Shown here: positions 18,725-23,110 of the stretch, one piece after another
Layout of the letters: every line of letters starts with the position of its first letter
Numbering within the stretch: position 1 is the stretch's first letter
NCBI GenBank assembly: GCA_018398765.1
Contig: JAHBMJ010000087.1
Location: 35,068-58,177 of the forward strand
Direction of reading: 5' to 3'
Length of the DNA stretch: 23,110 nt
Origin: Chromera velia
Lineage: Eukaryota > Sar > Chromeraceae
The notes under the pieces: generated by a model
Told to the model about the DNA's origin: nothing
What the model saw: the letters and a program-made list of their open reading frames with translations, nothing else
Database searches by the model: none
Made by a program: the position numbers and the translations under genes

Positions 18725-20307
18725 GATGCATGCAAGGATTGATAGGAAAGTTAGCCAGAGAGCCAGCCGTGCTACCTGCAGAATGTTTTTATTTATTTAA
18801 TCAGATGGTGTGTGCAGTGTGGATGTATGGATGCGAGATACACCCATGCACAGAGTGCCACAGACAGGGCTTATGCAGAATTCGACGAAAAACAAAGACG
18901 CTTTGTGAGGTGGGTCTTGGGGCTAAGGAAGACAGAAAGCGCAGACACGACATTGATGGAGGGGAAGATGTTTCCAATTGACATTGAAGTGGTAGAGAGG
19001 ACGATCAGATGGGCAAGAAAGACACTGAAAGAAAAGAAGAAGGAGGCGATTGGGCAGGCTGCCATTCATTACTTGAGAGGAGGAGTGGAGGATGAACTGA
19101 AGAGGGGAAGAAGAACAGAGTTACATCTTTTTCACTTCTTTTTGCACTTAAAGAAATGCACACAGACACTATTCACATAGAGAGGCCTTCATCTTTTTTT
19201 AAAAGAGAAGCTCACAGGCCAGTCAGGAGAGATAAGGAATGATAGGGACACACACAATGAATAAAAGAGTAGATAGGATAGAAAGATGGATTGTAAGCAA
19301 GACAGATAAAGAAATAAAAGAGAGAAAGAAAGAAATCTTCAAGTGGAGAATTGAGAGGGGAGTGAGAGAGAGAGAGATAGAAGAGAGAGTCTCAGAGAAA
19401 AAGGAAAAAAAGTCGATATGACATATATACACTGAACAAAAACAAACGGAAACAGATTACAGCTTATTTTGTTTGAAAAGGCGTTAGAAGAAAGACCAAG
19501 AGAGGGAATGAAAATAGAGAAAAAAAAACTGGGACGGGTGCCTTTTTGTTATAGAAGGGTAGCACCAAGTGGAGAACACAGAACTAGATATAGAAGGAAA
19601 GCAGCCTGCAGAGTAGGAGACAGGACGTTAGCAGGAACAAAGGGAAAAGTGCCAGAAAAAGAAGGGCAGAGAGTGCCATTGAAGGAGAGACTCTGCCCTT
19701 TTTGCAAAGGATAGATGGAAACAGAGGTGTTGGAGGACGAGATCTATATGCTAACTAAGTATCCGATTCATGATAGAGAAAGAGCAGACATGTATAGAAT
19801 ATTAGGAGCAGACTGGAACAAGAGAAGAGAAAAGAGAGCAAGAAAAATTTGCAAAGAGAAAAGAGAAGGACAAAAAGGAAGACTACACACTGAAGCTCTG
19901 TTCAAATTCTTGATGAACGAAAGACATAGTACGGTGGATGAATTTCTGGGGAGGGTGGCGTTCAGAACAAGAGTGTTCAAGGAAAGCCTAGGAAGGTACA
20001 CACCTGGAAGCTCGTTAGATGTCATTGAAACAGTATTGGCACAGAGATATGGACTGATCACAAAAAGAAAGGGAGGAACGAAAAGAAGAAAAGAAGAATA
20101 CAAAACCATCCTGGAAGCAATGGAAGCAAGAAGACAGCTGAGGGAGGGAAAAGGAGAAATCGCTGAGAGAAGAATGGAGAGAGGGCGTGCACAAAGCCAA
20201 AGTGTCCTTTAATTCGTCCTGTGTCATTGGATCGATTTTTGGAGCAGTCTCTTCTGACCAGCCCATAGACCAAAGCATGCAAAGCATAGACAGATTGTTG
20301 TTTGTTA

Positions 20308-20333
20308 GTGGCCTGGGAAACCAGGCGGGCCAC
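20308..20333 (+). other. LINE 3' hairpin with GAAA loop followed by GGGCC (copy 2)
   Basis: GCCTGG and CCAGGC pair around the tetraloop GAAA, a stable GNRA loop, with GTG and CAC closing outside and GGGCC directly after the stem. A further short stem GTGC-TCTAG-GGCAC follows at 20415-20428. The layout parallels copy 1. Confidence 0.5.
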
Positions 20334-20431
20334 GGGGTGTGGTCTAAGCCTCGGTGATGAGGTATACCCCCCTGCCGTTTGCGGAGACGACCTCTATAAG
20401 ACAAAACGGTGACAGTGCTCTAGGGCACCAC

Positions 20432-20456
20432 TAATCACTTATCACTTATCACTTAT
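20432..20456 (+). repeat. ATCACTT repeat tail of LINE copy 2
   Basis: About three units of ATCACTT follow the junction CACTAATC, where copy 1 has CATTAATC. It is taken as the 3' tail made during integration. Confidence 0.55.
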
Positions 20457-22399
20457 AAAAATGTATATGAAAAAATCATATTCATGCTAAATCCTAGGCT
20501 ATCTTAGGCTGAATCATGCATAATCATACATTTGGCTTAGACTCAGCCTTAAAGAATATTAAAAATTTGTATTCTGTCCTAGGTTTTCTCATAGCTAGTG
20601 TATGGAATCATATAGAGTAATAAAAAATGGCAACAGTTACTATACCAACTATGAACATTGCTGCTTTAATATGCATGAACTACAGTTTTTACTAGAGTTT
20701 TTATGGCAAAACAACTGCGTACTAGTGTATAGTCTGCAGCATAAAGGGACCATTCAGCATCTTTCTCTCCCTCCGATCATGTTTCTGCATATGGGGGGTG
20801 TTAGGCAAATGCTAACCTGATGCTGACGCATATGACTACGCATGACACACAGTCCAAGGCACAGTCTAGCCCACATGCACTTTTAGATTTCAGTCTTCAG
20901 GCTGGATACTCCTCCTCCCTCCATGTGAATGCCTTCATTCATTTGTTCATCTCTTCATGCAGACCCCCCTCTTGCTCTGCTGATTCAGATCGCATGTCCG
21001 ATCTAATGGCATCTCTTTGTGTGTTTCAAGAGCCATCATCCCAATATAGTCAATGGATGAGAAAGACAGTATAGAAGAAAGAGAGACTCACCGTCGGAGG
21101 GAAAAGTCCTTCTTTCATTCACTTAAAATTTGGATGAGCGCAGTCGAACACAAACATCATCACACAGGTTTGATAGTCGACTGTCATAGATGAAATACAT
21201 GATGCCTCTCTTATGCAACGACACACCTTCCCAACCCAATATCCGACCAATAAGACAGGATAAACCCACAGATAGTCAGCTAGTCCAATTGAAGTCAGGA
21301 AGGAAGTTATAAAAAAAAAAAGGTGCCAAGTGAACCAGGAACGTACATGAACCTACATACATGGCTAGGGTATTTGACTATTTCAATTACGATTAAGATT
21401 TTATAGGTAAGATCATACAAAACATATAATAAAAACATAGATTACATAAACACTAGCATAAACATTTCAGGCTAAAGGAACGTGGTTAATCTTAAAAAGC
21501 TTAAATCTGGTGAAATTCGGTGAAGTTAAGTATAATTATACGGGAAAAAGTAATCATATACCCCCCCTTTTATGGTATATCTCTTACAACTGATTACGGA
21601 TTATGAGATTACGGCATCTTTTGAAAGACCACCAATATTTTTTTTCTTTGTATGCCATCACCCATCTCCCAGAAAGCATAAGGCTTCCCACTGTAGCTCA
21701 TACAAAAGACAATAAAAATTATTAATTCTCTTCTTCTGCAGTCTTTTGAGCGTCTATCAAGGATTCAGGGTAGGGAATCCGATTTAAGGGAAAAGGGAGG
21801 GGGGGGGACTGATGGAAGAGGCATTGAGTTGACTACTCGGCCTCTCTCGGGAGGCTGCAAAGCAACAGCAGCCGCCGCGAGCCTAGTTCTATTACAGCCT
21901 AAAATTTGCCTTAATACTGTTGGTCTTGCTGTTGTTTTTTATTGGTTGCACCATGCAAAAGTCATAGGAAAAGACTAGGGGAAAAGTCTGTTCATGGAGC
22001 AAGATGAGCTGCAAAAAGTCGAAGAAGCGTTCAAAAAGCTCCTCATCAGGGACTTTGATATTATCATGGATGTTAAGATTGAAGTTTAGTGATGACATTA
22101 TCGCATCATGACGGTTTTCTTTTGTTTTTTGAAGGAGGGTCCAGAGAGGGGGGTTGTTTATCCCATTTTACTATATATTACGGATTACGAGTTTATGAGC
22201 CCCTTCTAGATATCACCTGGAGATAAGACTTTCATCGCAGATTGCAAGTGAACCAGTGAGCATTCTGATGAGATGTTGACTTTGTTTGAAGTAATTTAAT
22301 ATAATAAGTCCTAAAAAAATGGTTTTTAGTATAGGGGTGACGTTAAATACTAACATACCCTATGTGTAACCCCTAAAATTCATCTAGTAATATTTTAAG
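20457..22399. other. Long AT-rich stretch without a convincing gene
   Basis: Short open frames (20602-20820, 20820-21074 plus; 21892-22098 minus) show no recognisable domain. The last codes for FNLNIHDNIKVPDEELFERF and could be a small exon or a transposon remnant. A 15-base motif ATTACGGATTAYGAG occurs twice in direct orientation at 21593 and 22177, and a hairpin TAGGGGT / ACCCCTA lies at 22332-22375. Confidence 0.5.
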
Positions 22400-22599
22400 T
22401 CGATTACCCGAGCACATGAACGCAAACGTCCATTCCCCCACTCACTGCCTTAATTTCATTCCTCCACCTATCCACAAACCTTCCACTGCCCCCTAACTCT
22501 CGATTGGTTCTCATCTGTCCCTCGATGCTCTTATTTCTCCTCAGTCTCAGCACTCATCGCATAAATCTCCTCTGCTTTTTATCAAACTCGGCACTAGGC
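22400..22599 (-). mobile_element. Short LINE fragment, copy 3 (minus strand)
   Basis: Read on the minus strand from 22597 the sequence gives AEFDKKQRRFMR, a stop, then VLRLRRNKSIEG. This matches AEFDEKQRRFVRWVLGLRK of copy 2 and FNRLQRRFIRWVLQLREKES of copy 1. The Trp codon has become TGA. The frame stays open afterwards but the likeness fades, so the left boundary is a guess. Confidence 0.55.
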
Positions 22600-22602
22600 G
22601 TG

Positions 22603-22672
22603 GTTTATACATAAATACATACATTAAATTCTGTTCATCAAGAATGTATGTATGTATGTAATGTGTATAAAC
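22603..22672. repeat. Large hairpin with GTTTATACA arms and ATGT repeats
   Basis: GTTTATACATAAATACATAC at 22603 and following pairs with the reversed sequence ending TGTGTATAAAC at 22672. The stem has about 20 paired bases with a small asymmetry from GTAT repeats. It sits at the 5' border of LINE fragment copy 3. Confidence 0.6.
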
Positions 22673-22959
22673 TAATGTTGTAAACGTCATTTTCAAAACC
22701 TAATTCCTGACAATGCCTAACAATGCCTAGGACAATGTCAGTTAAGTTCAAAGGTGTTTAGTCACTTGTGATTAGAATATATTTAATTATCCCATGAAGT
22801 GATTGAATGTGATTGAATAAAGTGATTAATTAGCCAAAGTCCGATTCTTACTAGTCTTTAATACCTTAGGTCATTCTAATGGTGCGTGGTTTTTTTTTTA
22901 TGTTATAAAAACAAATGTTTTGGGAGGAGCCTGGAGGCTTGTGCACATCCAGTGCACTG
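22673..22959. other. AT-rich spacer with short tandem words
   Basis: ACAATGCCTA is repeated at 22710-22731. GTGATTGAAT-type words are repeated at 22799-22832, and their reverse complement contains AATCACTT like the tail of LINE copy 2. No gene is seen. Confidence 0.4.
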
Positions 22960-23064
22960 TATGCATGGCCCAGCCCATGCAGCCCGGGCCAGCCATGCAC
23001 GCGCCGGCGCGGCCCATGCACCGCTCCTACTAGCGGCCGCGGCCATGCATCGGTGCATGCATTC
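22960..23064. repeat. Second GC-rich island of ATGCAT and GGCC words
   Basis: The block is built from the same short words as 241-370 (GGCCATGCAT, GCGGCC, GTGCATGC at 23054). It stands out sharply from the AT-rich DNA on its left. No coding sense was found. Confidence 0.45.
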
Positions 23065-23110
23065 GGAGCCGAATAGCCGATTGTACAGGTTGCATCAAAA
23101 ATCGGGTCTT

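Larger units (their letters stand above)
18725..20456 (+). mobile_element. Decayed 5'-truncated LINE, copy 2
   Basis: The copy begins after the RT core and holds the C-terminal region in two frames. ECFYLFNQMVCAVWMYGCEI (frame 1) passes by a frameshift near 18850-18880 to AEFDEKQRRFVRWVLGLRK (frame 2), then ELHLFHFFLHLKKCTQTLFT. Further on, LCPFCKG is followed by an in-frame TAG at 19712 and then by EDEIYMLTKYPIHDRER, where the expected His and Cys are both Tyr. The last part (FLMNERHSTVDEFLGRVAFR) matches copy 1. The 3' end has hairpins and an ATCACTT repeat tail. Confidence 0.75.

Noticed and set aside
20349-20395. Possible C/D box small nucleolar RNA (GGTGATGAGG)
   Set aside because: A C-box-like word is present, but no D box CTGA lies at a suitable distance, and the place fits a LINE 3' untranslated region.
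1-23110. CRISPR array, tRNA or rRNA genes
   Set aside because: No regularly spaced repeats with unique spacers, no cloverleaf and no rRNA-like conserved sequence were seen on reading both strands; a covariance-model scan was not possible here.

Overview
The window is eukaryotic nuclear DNA. One gene can be rebuilt across four GT-AG introns with matching phases, a PPR protein carries an N-terminal secretory-type leader, and there are decayed LINE copies and very many microsatellites. A photosynthetic or formerly photosynthetic alveolate with a complex plastid (a chromerid such as Chromera) is my best guess. It rests on the likely bipartite plastid leader, the excess of GCATGC sites and the general gene style; it is inference, not a database match.

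Layout. Positions 1-151 hold the edge of a gene that continues to the left. Then come about 900 bases with a GC-rich island and palindromes. A minus-strand gene (about 1072-2832) codes for a single-pass membrane protein with an unknown conserved C-terminal domain; between its exons lie decayed tandem copies of the start of its last exon. A 540-base divergent promoter separates it from a plus-strand five-exon gene (3373-7508) for a secreted repeat protein of about 555 residues. That gene's first exon needs a one-base frame correction near a run of 10 C. All four of its introns carry low-complexity DNA or local duplications. From 7509 to 9340 there are pyrimidine tracts, hairpins and an assembly gap.

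From 9343 to 11553 lies a decayed, 5'-truncated LINE (copy 1). After a repeat-rich spacer come two intronless head-to-head genes: a PPR protein with an acidic tail (12487-15012, minus), probably plastid-targeted, and a glomulin/ALF4-like helical protein (15796-18045, plus), probably a regulator of cullin-RING ubiquitin ligases. They share a 783-base divergent promoter. After 18.1 kb there is a roughly 260-base element with inverted A/T-rich ends, a second LINE copy (about 18725-20456), a long AT-rich stretch without a convincing gene, a third short LINE fragment on the minus strand (about 22400-22599), a large hairpin, and a second GC-rich island at the right edge.

The genes do not form one pathway. 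The best new signal is the LINE family: copies 1 and 2 are diverged in their protein part, but each has a hairpin followed by GGGCC about 100 bases before a short terminal hairpin and a CAYTAATC junction into a simple-repeat tail. This looks like a conserved 3' RNA structure for target-primed reverse transcription.
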